Shown one piece after another: positions 11,259 through 22,620 of a stretch of DNA of 64,000 bases (its first letter is position 1; each line of letters begins with the position of its first letter). The position numbers and the translations under genes were made by a program. The stretch comes from Diploptera punctata (lineage: Eukaryota; Arthropoda; Insecta; Blattodea; Blaberidae): NCBI GenBank assembly GCA_030220185.1, contig JASPKZ010007795.1:2907001-2971000 (forward strand). The letters run 5' to 3'. The notes under the pieces are model-generated. The model was not told where the DNA came from and searched no databases. It saw only the letters and a list, made by a program, of their open reading frames with translations.

Positions 11259-12098
11259 TTATAATAGTGCATAAAATTGATTCGTTGTACAAACTGCAAA
11301 ATTTGTAGTTTCTCCCTCTAATTGAATAAATCCTTTTACTACTTCATGATAAATAGGTAGAGGATGTATAGAATATAGGCTCATAATTAAATCAGATCCT
11401 TTCAGGGGCACTTTTGCTATAATTCTAATGTCGTTAGACGTGGCATAAGCCTGAACAACGATTGTATCATAATAGAGATACATGTTCTTGTACGAGGGGT
11501 CCACTATTAAAGAGGTACCATCTGGCACTAGTGACGTGATCTGCCTTAACACGTCACATAGTTTTGTGGGTGGTATTAGAGCAGGGGCGAGTCGTCCATT
11601 TGAGACATCAATTCCTTCCTGTATCCTTAAAATATCCTGCTGGAGTTGAACCGTCAGGAATTCTAGTTCTCTTAGTTCGTGGCTCATCTCCTTGTATATC
11701 GAGAGATCTGATGCTACTTCACGTAGTTGTCCTGCCATGGACTGTTGTACTTGCAAGTTTTCTTTGTAACTGATATCTATTATAGTTAATAGACTTTTTA
11801 TATTCTGAGTGTTATTTTTCACTCTCCGTCCAGGTCCCTAATATAAGATACCTGGTCGTTCGCGCTATGAATTAGCATTTTATCATCCTGTACTAACTTT
11901 TCCACCGTCTCGTGCAGGGAACCCAGATCTTCGTCCGTGGCCACGCCAAAGAGAAAGTTTAGTATCCTTCCACCTACATTTAGCAATCCTCGTTTTTCTC
12001 TCTTGGGGGATCAGTAAATGACTGAGGGCTTTCACTGAATCAAGAGCAACCTTTATCTGATGTACTTCTTGGAGAGTTATATTCCCCTTCCTTTCCAT
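11259..12098 (-). pseudogene. env: Errantivirus-type env, baculovirus F-like (degenerate)
   Basis: The open piece 11822-11259 matches the mid and C-terminal ectodomain of F-like envelope proteins of insect errantiviruses, with a long heptad-like region near its start. Upstream (about 12010-11820), in a different frame, there is a basic R-X-K-R furin-type site followed by a Gly-rich hydrophobic segment in the position of a fusion peptide. The reading frame is broken near 11820 and again within 11883-12098. The N-terminal receptor-binding part is not recognised, and no transmembrane tail is visible before the stop at 11259, so the gene is truncated at both ends. In active errantiviruses this protein would mediate particle entry; this copy cannot be expressed as a whole. 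Confidence 0.75.
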
Positions 12099-12147
12099 TA
12101 ATCGTTTTGAATTTATGATGTTCCATAGTTGTATTCCTACCCTATCA

Positions 12148-13233
12148 TTAAAATTCAGATATTATTGTATATCTAGAGAGAATACGATATTCCAGAAACT
12201 GCCAGTGATTAATACATCCTTCTCGTAACGGAATACTATTCCTTTGTCCAGAGTCGGTTCGATCGATGGGCCGTTCATTTCTTGAGTCTCGGTTTATGAT
12301 GTGCTCAGGAAGCTCACCAGGAGGCTCACAACTGCAAAAAGAAATAGTCGAACTCAGTTTTGGTGGTCTTTGTACCGGCCGTTGTCTTAGTGAATATCTC
12401 GGCCGTGCGTCTTGTGAGTTTACAGGGCTCGAATCAAAGCCTAAAAAGGGTTCCTTGTCTGAGTCTGATGAATTGATTAACACCCTGCCTTCTACTTCTT
12501 CCTGCTCCCGGGGTGTTCCTTGAAGAGGGTCCATGGGTCTAGGCGGGTATACGACCCTAGGTAAAGGGTGATTTGGTTCCCAAGGCGGGTCATTTAGATC
12601 GGGTATATCGATTTCGGAAGATTCTGAGTCGGCATAGCCTCCTTCAGGTGAATCGAGAAAATTGGAAACCAGTGGTGAGGGTAGTGTCGGGAGGGGATCC
12701 TCGCGTGATTTCCCTGAGGTTCCGAGGTTGGGTAAAGGTAGATCAGGTTGTGGTATTACGGGATTATAGTGCATCCTCTTCATTCGATTTACGTTTTCCA
12801 TAACCTCCTTCTGGTCTGCCGTTGGTATAATGTAATTATAGTCACTTAGTCTTTGTTTTACCTGGTAGGGTCCTGAGTATTGAGGGGAATACTTTTTACA
12901 TCCCTTGGAACCTATTGTCATGATTTTCAATAATATCCAAGAGCCTTCGTCGAATTCTCGTAAGCGCTTCCCGCGATTATAATATTTTTTCTGCTTTTCC
13001 CGACCTTCTATGTTCTTCCTCCTCACCGTCGCGTGGGCGTCCTTTAGGGCTTTAGCTAATTCTGTTATATGCCATTCGGCCGTATCCGGGATTGGATTTC
13101 TATTTTGTTTTATCCGAGCCGTTAGATCAATTGTTGTAGGAACAGACATTTCTCTTCCGAATAATAAAAAGTGCGGAGTGTAGCCAGTAACAGAATGGGG
13201 GAAACTTCTCGCCGCCATTAAACTATAGTCCAC
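12148..13233 (-). pseudogene. pol: Integrase C-terminal part of the gypsy-like pol
   Basis: The 361-codon frame begins inside the integrase, with GYTPHFLLFGREMSVP typical of the region after the catalytic core, then a coiled KKYYNRGKRLREFDEGSW...KKYSPQYSGPYQV segment corresponding to the SH3-like DNA-binding domain (the GPY motif is visible as SGPYQV). A Pro/Asp/Ser-rich tail of about 170 residues follows. It is separated from the upstream integrase core by a frameshift at about 13240, within the LINE-free sequence AAAAGCAAAAATAAT. Confidence 0.85.
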
Positions 13234-13246
13234 ATATTGGTCCCAA

Positions 13247-14361
13247 TTATTTTTGCTTTTTATTCACGTAATGACTCGTGGTCTGCTTTAGACCATGGTG
13301 TAAACGTTCGATCTTTCCTTGGGACATAGGGTGGTACGCTGTAGATAGAATCCTTTTGATTCCCAGCATCTTACTCATTTGCTTAAACAAATCTGATAAG
13401 AATTGAGTCCCTCTATTTGACGTCAGAATCTTAGGACACCCGTACCTCCTAAAGTTGTGGGTCATAAGTGCATGAGCCACGGTTTCAGCATCTTGTGATG
13501 GTATCGGTATGGCCTCGGGCCATCTCGAAAAATGACAAATAAAGATAAGGAGATACTTATTTCCTCGAGGTGTGGTCGGGTAGGGTCCACATAAATCAAT
13601 TGATGTTACGTGAAACGGAAATGACGCTTCCGGCAAATCTCCTGGAGGTACGGGGGCCAAATCCCCGCGTTCCATAATGGCGCAAGACCTACACTTCTTG
13701 ATGTAGTCTTTTACATCTTTCACCAAGGTCTCCCAGTAATGTTTTCCTTTCAGGAGAGCCAAGGTTCGATTCTCGCCTTGGTGACCGGACGTCACCAGAT
13801 CGTGATGGATTTTAAGTATTGATTCGATTAAGGTTTTTGGGATGACCAGGTGGGGAGAGCCTTTATCTTGCCAATAGGCCAGGCCCTCGTCATCCGAGGT
13901 GAGCTTACTAGGTTTCCCTTTCTGTACCTTCTCGATTTCGGAATTACAAAAGAAATCGGCTGCCTGATGGGCTTTAATATTTTCCCTAGTTAGGGATAGG
14001 TCTGCTTCACCCGTCTGGATTAGTCCCACGTATCGGGACAATACGCCTGCGTTAGTATGCAGTCTCACGGGCTTGTGTACGATATTGAAATCGTAATCAC
14101 TTAGGGCGGTGGCCCATCTCGTAAGTGTACTTGACCCATGACCACGTGTCACTTTTAGCCAAACTAGCGCATTGTGGTCCGTCACCACAGAGAATCGAAC
14201 ACCATACAGATAACATCTGTGTGCCCTGATTCCATACACGACTGTGGCTAGTTCCTTGTGGGTCGTGGTATAATTCCGTTCTGCAGAGTTTAATACCCTG
14301 CTCCAGAAACTAATGGGTCGTTCCGTTTCTCCCTCGTTTTGCCATAGAATAGCGCTGATGG
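13247..14361 (-). pseudogene. pol: RNase H and integrase core of the gypsy-like pol, catalytic Asp changed
   Basis: Order on the minus strand: RNase H (SFWSRVLNSAERNY just upstream of the open piece, then SVVTDHNALVWL), a zinc-binding H2C2 domain (HHDLVTSGHQG ... CRSCAIME) and the integrase catalytic core. The core shows HVTSIDLCGPYP (first Asp), then LTSNRGTQFLSDLF where the second catalytic Asp of the usual TSDxGxxF motif is Asn, then KIERLHHGLK (Glu). A D-to-N change there should abolish strand transfer. The start of the RNase H domain lies upstream of a T8 run near 14391 where the frame slips. Confidence 0.87.
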
Positions 14362-15195
14362 CTATGTCGGATGCGTCAGTACTAAGAATGTTTTTTTTCT
14401 AAAACCGGGATGATGGAGGATCGCGTGAGTCATTAATGCAGTGCGTAAGGAGTCGAAATCATTTTGTTGTCGCTCTCCCCTTGCGAACCTCGAATTTTTC
14501 CGAGTCAACTCGGTTAAGGGTACACTGGTATGTGCAAAATCCGGGATAAAGGTTCGATAAAAACCCATAGGTCCTAAAAAGGCTCTTATCCCTTTCACTA
14601 TCTTCGGTTGAGTAAAATCTTTTATGCTTTTTACTTTCTCTGGGTTTGGCCTAATGCCTTCTCTACCAACAATATGTCCCAAATAGGCGACTTCGGGCTT
14701 AGCAAATTCACACTTGTCACGGCTCAGTTTGAATTTTGCCGCGTGCATTCTCTAGTTGAATGACGTGTGCTTCCGCAGTTGGGGAAGCGATAAGTATATC
14801 GTCTAAATAAACTAACGGTTTTGGCTCTCCCAATCCCATAAGGACGTTATCTAATATTCGGCTCCAAGTCATGGGCGCCCCACAGAGGCCTTGAGCCAGG
14901 CGGTTAAATTTGTACGTCCCGAATTGAGTAATTATCTCTGTCTTTTCACTATCCTCAGGTTTTATCGGAATGTTGTAATAAGCACTCTCGATGTCCAGGG
15001 TAGTGAAATACATCTTTCCCGAAAGCATGGCAAGATTTGCCTTCAGGTCTGGAATGGGATAATTTGGAAGTAACATGACGTTGTTTAAAGCTCGATAATC
15101 CGCCACCTAACGAAATTTGGGAGTCTCGTCAGGATTCAACTGCAACCTTGTTCCTCTAAGGTATCTAACTTCCTTTCCAATTCTTCTCTTAGCGC

Positions 15196-15198
<3 letters not shown>
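14362..15198 (-). pseudogene. pol: Reverse transcriptase of the gypsy-like pol
   Basis: From the insertion junction at about 15196 the frame reads ALREELERKLDTLEEQG, the conserved lead-in of Ty3/gypsy RT. An in-frame stop follows, then DYRALN, TTLDIESAYYNIPI (motif with first Asp), GLCGAPMTWSRI and YLDDILIA (YxDD) near 14815. After a frame change at about 14740 the connection domain follows (KFKLSRDKCEFAKPEVAYLG, then FLGPMGFYRTFIPDFA). All polymerase-site residues remain, but stops and frameshifts split it into at least three pieces. Confidence 0.88.
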
Positions 15199-15255
<57 letters not shown>

Positions 15256-15442
15256 TATTTATTCTGGCAGAGTTAAGGCCATAAGGCCCTCTCTTCCACT
15301 CAACCAGCACAAATACAAATAAATATTCGACAAATATAGATATACACTATACTAATTATAAACAGTTAAAGACACAATAAATGTAGCAATGTAAATGTCA
15401 TGTACAAACAACATTTTATAGGGTAATAACAATAATGATACG

Positions 15443-15487
<45 letters not shown>

Positions 15488-15654
15488 TAAATATGATACA
15501 TTATACGGGAAACACCAATTAATATATATATCTTACACTGGATAATAATGAAGTCGAGTTTAGAGCAAATATAAATTTAGATTTCTTTTAAAAGATGCCA
15601 ATGTCCGGCAGCCCCTTATTTCTTGTGGTAGGGAAATCCAGTTGCGAGAATAAG
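15199..15654 (-). mobile_element. 5'-truncated CR1/Jockey-type LINE 3' end with (TTA)n tail, inside gypsy pol
   Basis: On the minus strand the insert begins near 15654 with NSRNWISLPQEIRGCRTLASFKR, the last coding motif of CR1/Jockey-type LINEs (WNSLP..R....L..FK). It runs through a 3' UTR carrying GGAAGAGAGGGCCTTATGGC, and ends in an AATAA-type (TTA)n tail that appears as (TAA)n at 15199-15251 on the plus strand. A second microsatellite (AAT)n lies at 15442-15485. The gypsy frame reads INTGDALPIRKNPY before it and YALREELER after it. The same 3' UTR motif occurs at 58148-58190 on the other strand. Confidence 0.75.
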
Positions 15655-17295
15655 GATTTTTCCTGATAGGAAGCGCGTCTCCCGTATTAATTTCATGGTA
15701 TCCCATATCTGTACATGCAGCAATCCACCTTTGTCATATAGAAACAAATCAGCATTTTCTAGTATTACTGGTAATATACTTTCTCTTTCTTTCGGAGATA
15801 ATGATTTACCTTTTGTTCGACCTCCGATCTGATTTCGGCTATCTGCTCGTGATTATCTAAGTCGCGTTCGTAAAAGTTCGTTTCTGCTTCGGACTCGGAA
15901 CAATGATCTAACGGTTCGTGACTAGAACAACTCATCGAATTATATACGTAATTAACCCCTTCTTTATTTTCCTGCTGTTCTTCTTCTATTAATTTCCCTC
16001 GGTTATTCCTTACTAGGTTTGCTCGGTTATCCTCCATTCGCTTTACCTGCCGGTTTTCTCTGACGTTATCTACTGAAAATTTTCCTTTCTGTTTTACCAC
16101 ATCTTTCCCTACTAATTTTCCCTGCTGGTCTTCTCTATTTCTACCTACTGATAGAACCATTTCATAAACCTCGTTGTTATTTGACCCTATTTGCTTCTCC
16201 TCCTTCCTTTCTGTTAATTTACTTTTGCAAGTTTCGATCTTACGCTTGGTCCTTCGTTTATTACGTCTGATATCACGCCCTACTCTTGTTCTATCCACGC
16301 ATCGATCGTTTTTCCTTGAGATTGATTCCTTCCAATCTCGTCTGCTATTACCGCTAGTTTGCTTTTTCGTGTCGGCATCTCCCTTAGGGGACCTAGACAC
16401 CACATCGCACTCGATTCCGGTCGGTCCTTTTATATCTCCTTCCTTGGGACCCTAGACACCACATCGAGTTCGATTCCGGCCTGTACTCTAAGTTCCTTTT
16501 CCTGTCTCTTCCTCCTTTGGGCCCTAGTCCTCTCATCGCCCTCGAATCCGGTCTGTCCCTCTTTCTCCTTCCTTGGGGTTTTAGACACCACATCGAGTTC
16601 GATTCCGGTCTGCCCCCTCTGTTCTGCCGTCGCAGAACTTACCATAGGCAAGCGGGTGACCTCATCGAACAATGCCTACGTCAGCGGGGGTGAATTTGAT
16701 CCTATATCCCGTGACGGGGTTCGCTTCTTGTCCACTTCGCTTCCTAACACCCGGGTTTCTCGATTTGCGGTCCAATTTATGTCTTTATTTGCCTTTGTTT
16801 CCTAGTTTTCATTGTTCACTTGTTCTCCGATGCCTATTATTCTACCGGCGCCTAAAGTCCTAACTTCGTTGCTAGTGTTCACTACCTCTATCAGGCAGTA
16901 TCGATGCGGTTCCTGTGGTCTTGATCTGGGTCCTAATCGCACACATCGCTTCTTGTGATGGTAAAAAACAGGTGTAAGGGTCCGTCCAATATATAACTTA
17001 TCTTTATTGTCCCCATGTCCATTCTAGGTTCTATCAGTATCTCTAGAGGAAACTTTCCGCGTCGGGGTTCTTGATTCGACCTAATATGCACCGGATGGTC
17101 TTAGGGGCAATTTATACTTTCCCTTGGGTTACTATTTCCCATCCATGTTCACTATTCTCAGGGGAATGATCTGAGGGAAGGTGATGCGAGATGTCCAAAT
17201 GACGGTGATCAGTCGTCCTCGTTTCTCTCTACTCATCCTCCATCATACAGTCCTCCCGAGGATTGCGATCTTGTAGGGGATAAATTTTGTCTCCT
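15655..17295 (-). pseudogene. pol: Protease-to-RT linker of the gypsy-like pol, charged and repeat-bearing
   Basis: The right end continues the protease (NFVKLGDKIYPLQDRNPR about 17290-17240). The middle (16403-15765) is a strongly charged, Lys/Arg/Glu/Asn-rich frame without a recognised domain, followed by SPKERESILPVILENADLF and DKGG, the conserved segment just before gypsy RT. Such long basic linkers are unusual for the family's short PR-RT junction. The portion 16640-16390 contains imperfect coding repeats described separately. Several frameshifts occur. Confidence 0.6.
16390..16640 (-). repeat. Four imperfect ~57-66-bp coding repeats in the pol linker
   Basis: On the minus strand the peptide theme GIELDVVSKTPRKE recurs: TGIELDVVSKTPRKEKEG, TGFEGDERTRAQRRK (diverged), AGIELDVVSRVPRKE, TGIECDVVSRSPKG. 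At DNA level the plus-strand core is CACCACATCGAGTTCGATTC. The repeats stay near multiples of three, suggesting they arose while the frame was still under use. Confidence 0.7.
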
Positions 17296-17512
17296 AATTT
17301 TACAAAGTTCCCTCCATGGTATCTTTACCTTGTCGTGGTGGAGTGGCTTGCGTGCTTAAATGATCCTGAGAGCTATGCCGGCGGTAGCATTGCTGCCGAT
17401 AGGGTTACCCATGCCGGACTGGTCGAAGGTGATAAGCCAGACGAAAAAAGTACCTTGGGCGAAAGAGTGACGATCTTTCACCGTAAAAATACAACCGTCA
17501 AGAAATGCGGAC

Positions 17513-18841
17513 ATGGGTTCATCTGAGGTAAAATTTTCCGGAGGTCAAATAGTCCCCCATTCGGTTCTCCGGGCGGGGACTACTTCAGGGAACCCATGCC
17601 AAAGGCTCAAACACAGGGACATGTTCCTAGGAACATGGAATGTTAGGACTTTATACAATAGCAGGGCACTAGAGATATTAACGCGGGAATTGGACAAACC
17701 CCCCTTGGATATAGTCGCTTTACAGGAAGTTAGGTGGCCAGGAGAAGGTAGTCAGGAATCAGGAAGCTTTGCATTATACTATGGGGGTGCAGAAAGACCT
17801 GCATTTGGAACGGGTTTTTTAGTCAGAAGGAGGATCCTATCCGCTATCCGAGATATTAAATTTGTTAGTGATAGGATATCATACATAATTCTAAAGGGTA
17901 AACGACATGATTTTATAATTGTAAATGTACATGCCCCCACAGAAGATAAAGATGACAAGATCAAGGATGAGTTCTATGAAGAATTAGAATGCTTATTTGA
18001 TAGCCTTTCACGATATCATATGAAAATTGTCTTAGGAGATTTTAATGCAAAAGTGGGGCGGGAAGATATATTCAAACCAACAATAGGCAAATTCAGTCTT
18101 CATGAAGATAGTAACGACAACGGGGTTAGATTAGTCACATTTGCCACATCAAAGAATCTCATTGTTAAGAGCACAACATTTCAGCATAAGGATATTCATA
18201 AATACACCTGGACGTCCCCAGATGGAGAAACTCGGAACCAGATAGATCATGTATTAGTGGATAAACGCTGGCACAGTAGCATCATTGATGTTAGATCAGT
18301 TAGAGGGACAGACTGCAATTCGGATCATCATCTGGTCAGAGTGAAAATCAGACAACGGCTATCGCTTATGAGAGGAACAAACGCTAAAGATGATTCTGTA
18401 AAATATGAATTAAAAAACTTGAAAAATGATGAAATGCTGCAAGAATACCAAATCAAAATTGCTAATAGATTTGAAGTACTGGAATCTTCAGATGACAATG
18501 TGGCAAACGAAGAAGAAACTGATATAAATAAAGAATGGGAGGCTATAAGAGATACTATTAAATTGTCAGCATCAGAAAGCATTGGTTGTTTAAAAAAGAG
18601 GCAAAACAAGAAATGGTTTGATGAGGAATGTGCCGACATTGTAAAGAAAAGAAAGCTAGCAAAAATGAAATGGTTACACGAGCCAAATGAGGTAAATTTA
18701 GAGCAATTGGGTAGTGTTAGACGGGAAACCACCAAGTTACTAAAGAGTAAAAAGAGGGAATATTTGAGAGAGAAGATTAATGATCTTGAAATGAATGCAA
18801 AAAATAGGAACATTAGAGAATTATATCAGGGAATAGTATAG
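17513..18841 (+). CDS. Apurinic-type endonuclease half of the LINE polyprotein (copy 1, open for 442 codons)
   Basis: The exonuclease-endonuclease-phosphatase fold that nicks target DNA is recognised from GTWNVRTLY (about residue 40-48), LQEVRWPGEG with the catalytic Glu (about 72), LGDFNAKVGRED (about 174-185) and SDHHLV (about 269-274). The similarity to craniofacial development protein 2-like (BovB/RTE-derived) proteins is family knowledge. The frame is open from 17513; the natural start may be this Met or the later one in RDMFLGTWN. It ends at RELYQGIV because one T is missing relative to copy 2 in GGGAAT-AGTATA (about 18837); the ancestral frame runs on into the RT. Confidence 0.85.
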   Translation: MGSSEVKFSGGQIVPHSVLRAGTTSGNPCQRLKHRDMFLGTWNVRTLYNSRALEILTRELDKPPLDIVALQEVRWPGEGSQESGSFALYYGGAERPAFGTGFLVRRRILSAIRDIKFVSDRISYIILKGKRHDFIIVNVHAPTEDKDDKIKDEFYEELECLFDSLSRYHMKIVLGDFNAKVGREDIFKPTIGKFSLHEDSNDNGVRLVTFATSKNLIVKSTTFQHKDIHKYTWTSPDGETRNQIDHVLVDKRWHSSIIDVRSVRGTDCNSDHHLVRVKIRQRLSLMRGTNAKDDSVKYELKNLKNDEMLQEYQIKIANRFEVLESSDDNVANEEETDINKEWEAIRDTIKLSASESIGCLKKRQNKKWFDEECADIVKKRKLAKMKWLHEPNEVNLEQLGSVRRETTKLLKSKKREYLREKINDLEMNAKNRNIRELYQGIV

Positions 18842-18894
18842 AGAAGAAGGGGTTTCAGGCTAGAACAAACATAATTCGGAATGAAAATGGGGAT

Positions 18895-20551
18895 ATGATT
18901 GCAGATTCTAGGAGTATATTAAATAGATGGAAAAGTTACTTTAATCAGCTATTAAATGTACATACAGAACAGGACATTGAGGAGGATAAGTTACAGACAG
19001 CAGAAATGCTAGTCGCAGAGCCAAGTGCATTAGAGGTTGAAATGGCAATTGAAAAATTGAAGATGTATAAAGCATCAGGTTCAGATGAGATCCCAGCAGA
19101 ACTGATAAAATCAGGGGGAGAAAAATTGATGGACAAGATACGCTGGTTGCTTAGTATGATTTGGGAAAAAGAAGCTCTTCCAGATGAATGGAAGGAATCA
19201 ATTATCGTACCAATTTATAAGAAAGGAGATAAAACTGATTGCAACAACTACAGGGGCATCTCATTACTTTCAACTTCGTACAAAATTCTAACAAATATAT
19301 TAGTAAGCAGACTTACTCCCTATATTGATGACATTCTAGGAGATCATCAATGTGCATTTAGAAGAAACAGGTCTACAACAGATCAGATTTTTAGTATAAG
19401 ACAGATTTTAGAAAAGAAATGGGAATATAATGGTACTGTACATCAACTATATGTAGACTTCAAAAAAAGCATATGATTCAATTAAGAGGGAGAAGTTATA
19501 TAGTATCCTGCTGGAGTTCGGAATTCCTAAAAAGTTAGTTAGACTTATACGAATGTGTCTAAATGGCTCAACGAGTAGGGTGCGTGTAGGCAAACAGTTT
19601 TCAGACACTTTTGAAATCCAGAATGGGTTGAAGCAAGGAGATGCACTATCTCCTCTACTATTTAATTTTGTACTAGAGCATGCCATTAAATCTTTAGAGA
19701 ATGAGGAAGGCTTACAACTGAATGGTATTAATAAGCTGTTAGTTTATGCTGATGATGTAGTACTACTGGCCGATAGCGAGGAGATACTAAAGGCCAACAC
19801 GCACACACTATTGAGTAACACTAAGAAATTAGGACTGGAAGTAAATATCAGTAAAACTAAATATATGGTCACACGTAGAAATACATTATATAATGGAAAT
19901 GGACAGCTAGTGACAAATGAGGGAAATTTTGAGGAATTGGCTGAATTCAAATACCTAGGAACAATAATCACAAATAGGAATGAGATGCACAAAGAAATTA
20001 AACATAGGCTCAATTCTGGAAATGCATGCTATTATGCATTGCAGAGACTTTTGATGTCCCAACTCCTTTCAAAAAACGTTAAGCTGAAAATATATAAAAC
20101 TATTATTCTACCAGTTATATTATATGGGTGCGAAACATGGACTCTTACTTTAAGGGAGGAAAGGAGATTACGAGTATTTGAGAATAAAGTTCTTAGGAAA
20201 ATTTTTGGACCAAAGAGAGATGAACAGACAGGTGAATGGAGAAGACTACATAACAATGAACTACATGGTCTTTATAGGAAGCCAGATATAATAAGAACAG
20301 TTAAGTCCCGTAGACTGCGATGGGCAGGACATGTTGCGCGTATGGGGAATGAAAGACGTGCATGGAAGCTTCTTGTAGGAAAACCAGAGGGAAAACGCCC
20401 AGTTGGTAGACCAAGAATGAGGTGGGAGAACAACATTAACTATGATTTGAGGGAAGTGGATTATACAGGGAATGATTGGAAAGCATTAGCTCAGGATAGG
20501 GATGTATGGAGAGCTTATATCCGCGCGGCCATGAACCTACGGGTTCGATAG
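18895..20551 (+). pseudogene. Reverse transcriptase half of the LINE polyprotein (copy 1, frameshifted)
   Basis: The RT fingers and palm are read as KASGSDEIPAELIK, EWKESIIVPIYKKGDKTDCNNYRGISLL and AFRRNRSTTDQIF. A single extra A in the run at about 19465 (CAAAAAAAGC against CAAAAAAGC in copy 2) shifts the frame just at motif A (YVDFKKAYDS in copy 2). The second piece (19553-20551) carries NGLKQGDALSPLLFN, YADD (19745-19756) and the C-terminal zinc-free tail RRLRWAGHVARMGNERR, then GKRPVGRPRMRWEN, which is typical of this LINE group. Otherwise it is intact to the final RAAMNLRVR. Confidence 0.88.
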
Positions 20552-20600
20552 TGCCAGTGAGTAAGTAAGTAAGTAAGTAAGTAAGTAATTTTACAAAGTT

Positions 20601-21605
20601 ATTCTCAATGTTAATGTCCGCTTTTAGGTTATGTAGCATATCTAAACCAAATAATCCATCAAATTCCCAGGATAAATGTGCTACCATAAATTTCTCCTTA
20701 TATTTAATGTCTTCTAAATCGAAGGTTACTAGCGGGGAACCTAATATTTCTAATTTTCTACCAGATACATCGTGTACTGTCGACACTGTTTTTAAAATCT
20801 CGGTGTTACTAACACCAGTTTTATAATCGAGACACTCGCTCCAGAATCTATAAGGAAGGTCCGATCCCTTCCGCCGATCCTGACGGTGACTAGTAACTCG
20901 CGAATAGTGTCATAGACCCTGAATATCCTTAATTTCTCCGGGGTGCTGGGTTCGATGGTTGGGTCTGCGGCATCGAACTGTTGGAGTTGGGGCTTCCTGC
21001 CGCTGAGGGCATTCCCGCGAAAAGTGTCTGGTTTGATTGCATTTAAAAAAGGCTCGGTTGTCCCAAGCGGGAGGGGAATTCCTATTTCTGAAGTTGTTAC
21101 CTGTGTTGGGGCCTGGATTTCTAGGGGGAACGTGGTTCCGTAACGGTGCTCTATCGTATTGAAAGGTTCTGTTCCGCGAAAAATTTTGATCAGAACTATT
21201 TCGTTGTGGTGAATACGTCCGACATTCAAATACAGTGTGTCCTGGTTTATTGCAGTAATTGCATCTAACCATCTCTCTTTGAGGGGGTAATTCCTAGCTT
21301 GTGTATTTCTTTGGGCCGGACCATCCCGTGATGGTGTACTGGCCGCACATCCTACTCTCTTGTGACCAGACTTTTCGCAACAAACGCAGGTGCCGGCTCC
21401 TGTGTTGTTGATATTTGCCTCCTCTAGACCGATATTTTCTAATTTAAGGGCTATTTGGATAGCCACTTCTACGGTAGGCGGGGATGCGATTTTCACTCTG
21501 TCTCCTCATTCTTTCATTTAATCCGCGGAGGAAAGATATTAAGGTTCGATTATATGCTTCCTCTTTTACGATCGCCTGAGCCGCTAGGTCCGCTTTGTGA
21601 GGGGT
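20601..21605 (-). pseudogene. gag-pol: Gag C-terminus and aspartic protease of the gypsy-like element
   Basis: Reading right to left: gag residues KADLAAQAIVKEEAYNRTL and FLRGLNERM (about 21600-21520), PPTVEVAIQIALKLE, then a nucleocapsid-type zinc knuckle CNYCNKPGHTVFEC near 21260-21220 and a decayed second one (CNQTRHFSREC). The protease follows with VRIGGRDRTFLIDSGASVSIIK (DSGA active site, about 20890-20830) and its C-terminal GLFGLDMLHNLKADI. Frame changes separate the knuckles from the protease. Capsid N-terminal sequence is missing at 21605. Confidence 0.82.
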
Positions 21606-21611
21606 GGCTTA

Positions 21612-22620
21612 AATATGTGAGATATCTTTTTTTGTAAGTACCCAAGATTTAGATCCATATAAAAGAACAGGAACAGCCATAATTTTATAAAACCTGAGCT
21701 GAGTTTCTCTTCGAGACTTTCGGAGAGTTCTTCTTATGGTGCTGCACATCATTTGATATCGGTTTAATTTATTATGTATATCCCAATCATAGCTGTATGT
21801 TATATCTGAACCAAGACAGTTAAAGTGTGCTATCTGTTCTATTATTTCATTATTGCTCTGCCTGGCAGTTTGCCCTGAAAAGCCATAATTTTAGTTTTTG
21901 AAGTTGAGGCTTTAAGATTATAATAGAGTCCTAATTGAATCAACATGTAAATCATCCTCTGACTTCTGTATAATTATCAGATCGTCTGCATAATTAAAAT
22001 ATTCATACAAATTTCCTTATTAATTTGTATTCCTATTCGACTTAATTTTTTCAATTTTCGTATAACCTCTTCAAAATATATATTAAACAATGTAGGTGAT
22101 AATGTATATACCCTTGTTGAACTCCTTGATTTATTAAAATTTCATCACTGGAATAGTTATCTAAATTAAGGATAATTTTCGTGCCATTATAAAGACTTTT
22201 ATTCCTTCTATAAGTTGAGCCGGGTACCCTCTTGCCTTCATTATTGCCCATGATTTTCTTCTTATCACCTTAGCAAAAGCTTTTTCAAGATCAACAAAAG
22301 CTACATATGTGGGTAAATTGAATTCTCGTCTCTTTTATATTATTTGTCTCATAGTAAATATATTATCAGAGCAGAACCTTCCTTGTCTAAAACCATTCAG
22401 TTTCTAAGATTTTTAACACCAATAATATTATGTCCTTCATATATTTTGTTAAGTTCCAAGTTAAATCTCATTCTCCATTCTTCTCCTTCTTTCACAGAAC
22501 CAGTATTTCTTCATAGGATCTTTCTTTTAAAAAAACATAATAAATTTCTCTTTTTTTTTTGTTGTTTTCCAAGTTTTTAACACTGTATATTGGTAGAGGT
22601 CGTATCAAAGTCCTGTATAA
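21612..22620 (-). pseudogene. Old LINE reverse transcriptase remnant
   Basis: Minus-strand pieces in changing frames resemble RT motifs: NQGVQQG (compare GVRQGC), a YADDLIII-like segment about 21995-21970, and the downstream FYKIMAVPVLLYGS-like segment about 21690-21655 which in RTE-like LINEs follows the palm. Many stops. It abuts the truncated gag, so it may have replaced or interrupted the gag 5' half. Clade unsure. Confidence 0.55.

Larger units (their letters stand above)
17310..20586 (+). mobile_element. RTE/CFDP2-like LINE, copy 1, near full length, 14-bp target duplication
   Basis: The 3277-bp element starts CCCTCCATGGTATC and ends in a (GTAA)n tail. It is flanked by AATTTTACAAAGTT at 17296-17309 and 20587-20600, and it interrupts the gypsy pol frame (FVKL before, continuing GDKIYPL after). 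It encodes one endonuclease-RT polyprotein, now split by two frameshifts. Copy 2 (37787-41044) begins and ends at the same positions of the element, so this is the element's natural length or close to it. Confidence 0.93.
11250..21605 (-). mobile_element. Ty3/gypsy errantivirus-like provirus, degenerate and interrupted
   Basis: Minus-strand order is gag zinc knuckles, protease, a PR-RT linker, RT, RNase H, integrase and env, the layout of insect errantiviruses (gypsy-type endogenous retroviruses). It is split by the RTE-like LINE 17310-20586 and by a CR1-type 3' end 15199-15654. Subtracting these leaves about 6.6 kb. I could not find LTRs: neither flank shows a convincing direct repeat. The gag 5' half is missing at about 21605, where another LINE remnant begins. 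Many frameshifts and an altered integrase residue make it dead. Confidence 0.85.

Noticed and set aside
11564..12803. Plus-strand ORFs over the env and integrase region
   Set aside because: Antisense shadows of the errantivirus-like frames.
18328..20256. Open frames on the minus strand of LINE copies 1 and 2 (up to 161 codons)
   Set aside because: Shadows of the LINE polyprotein; low-complexity Ser/Leu/Phe composition with no domain.
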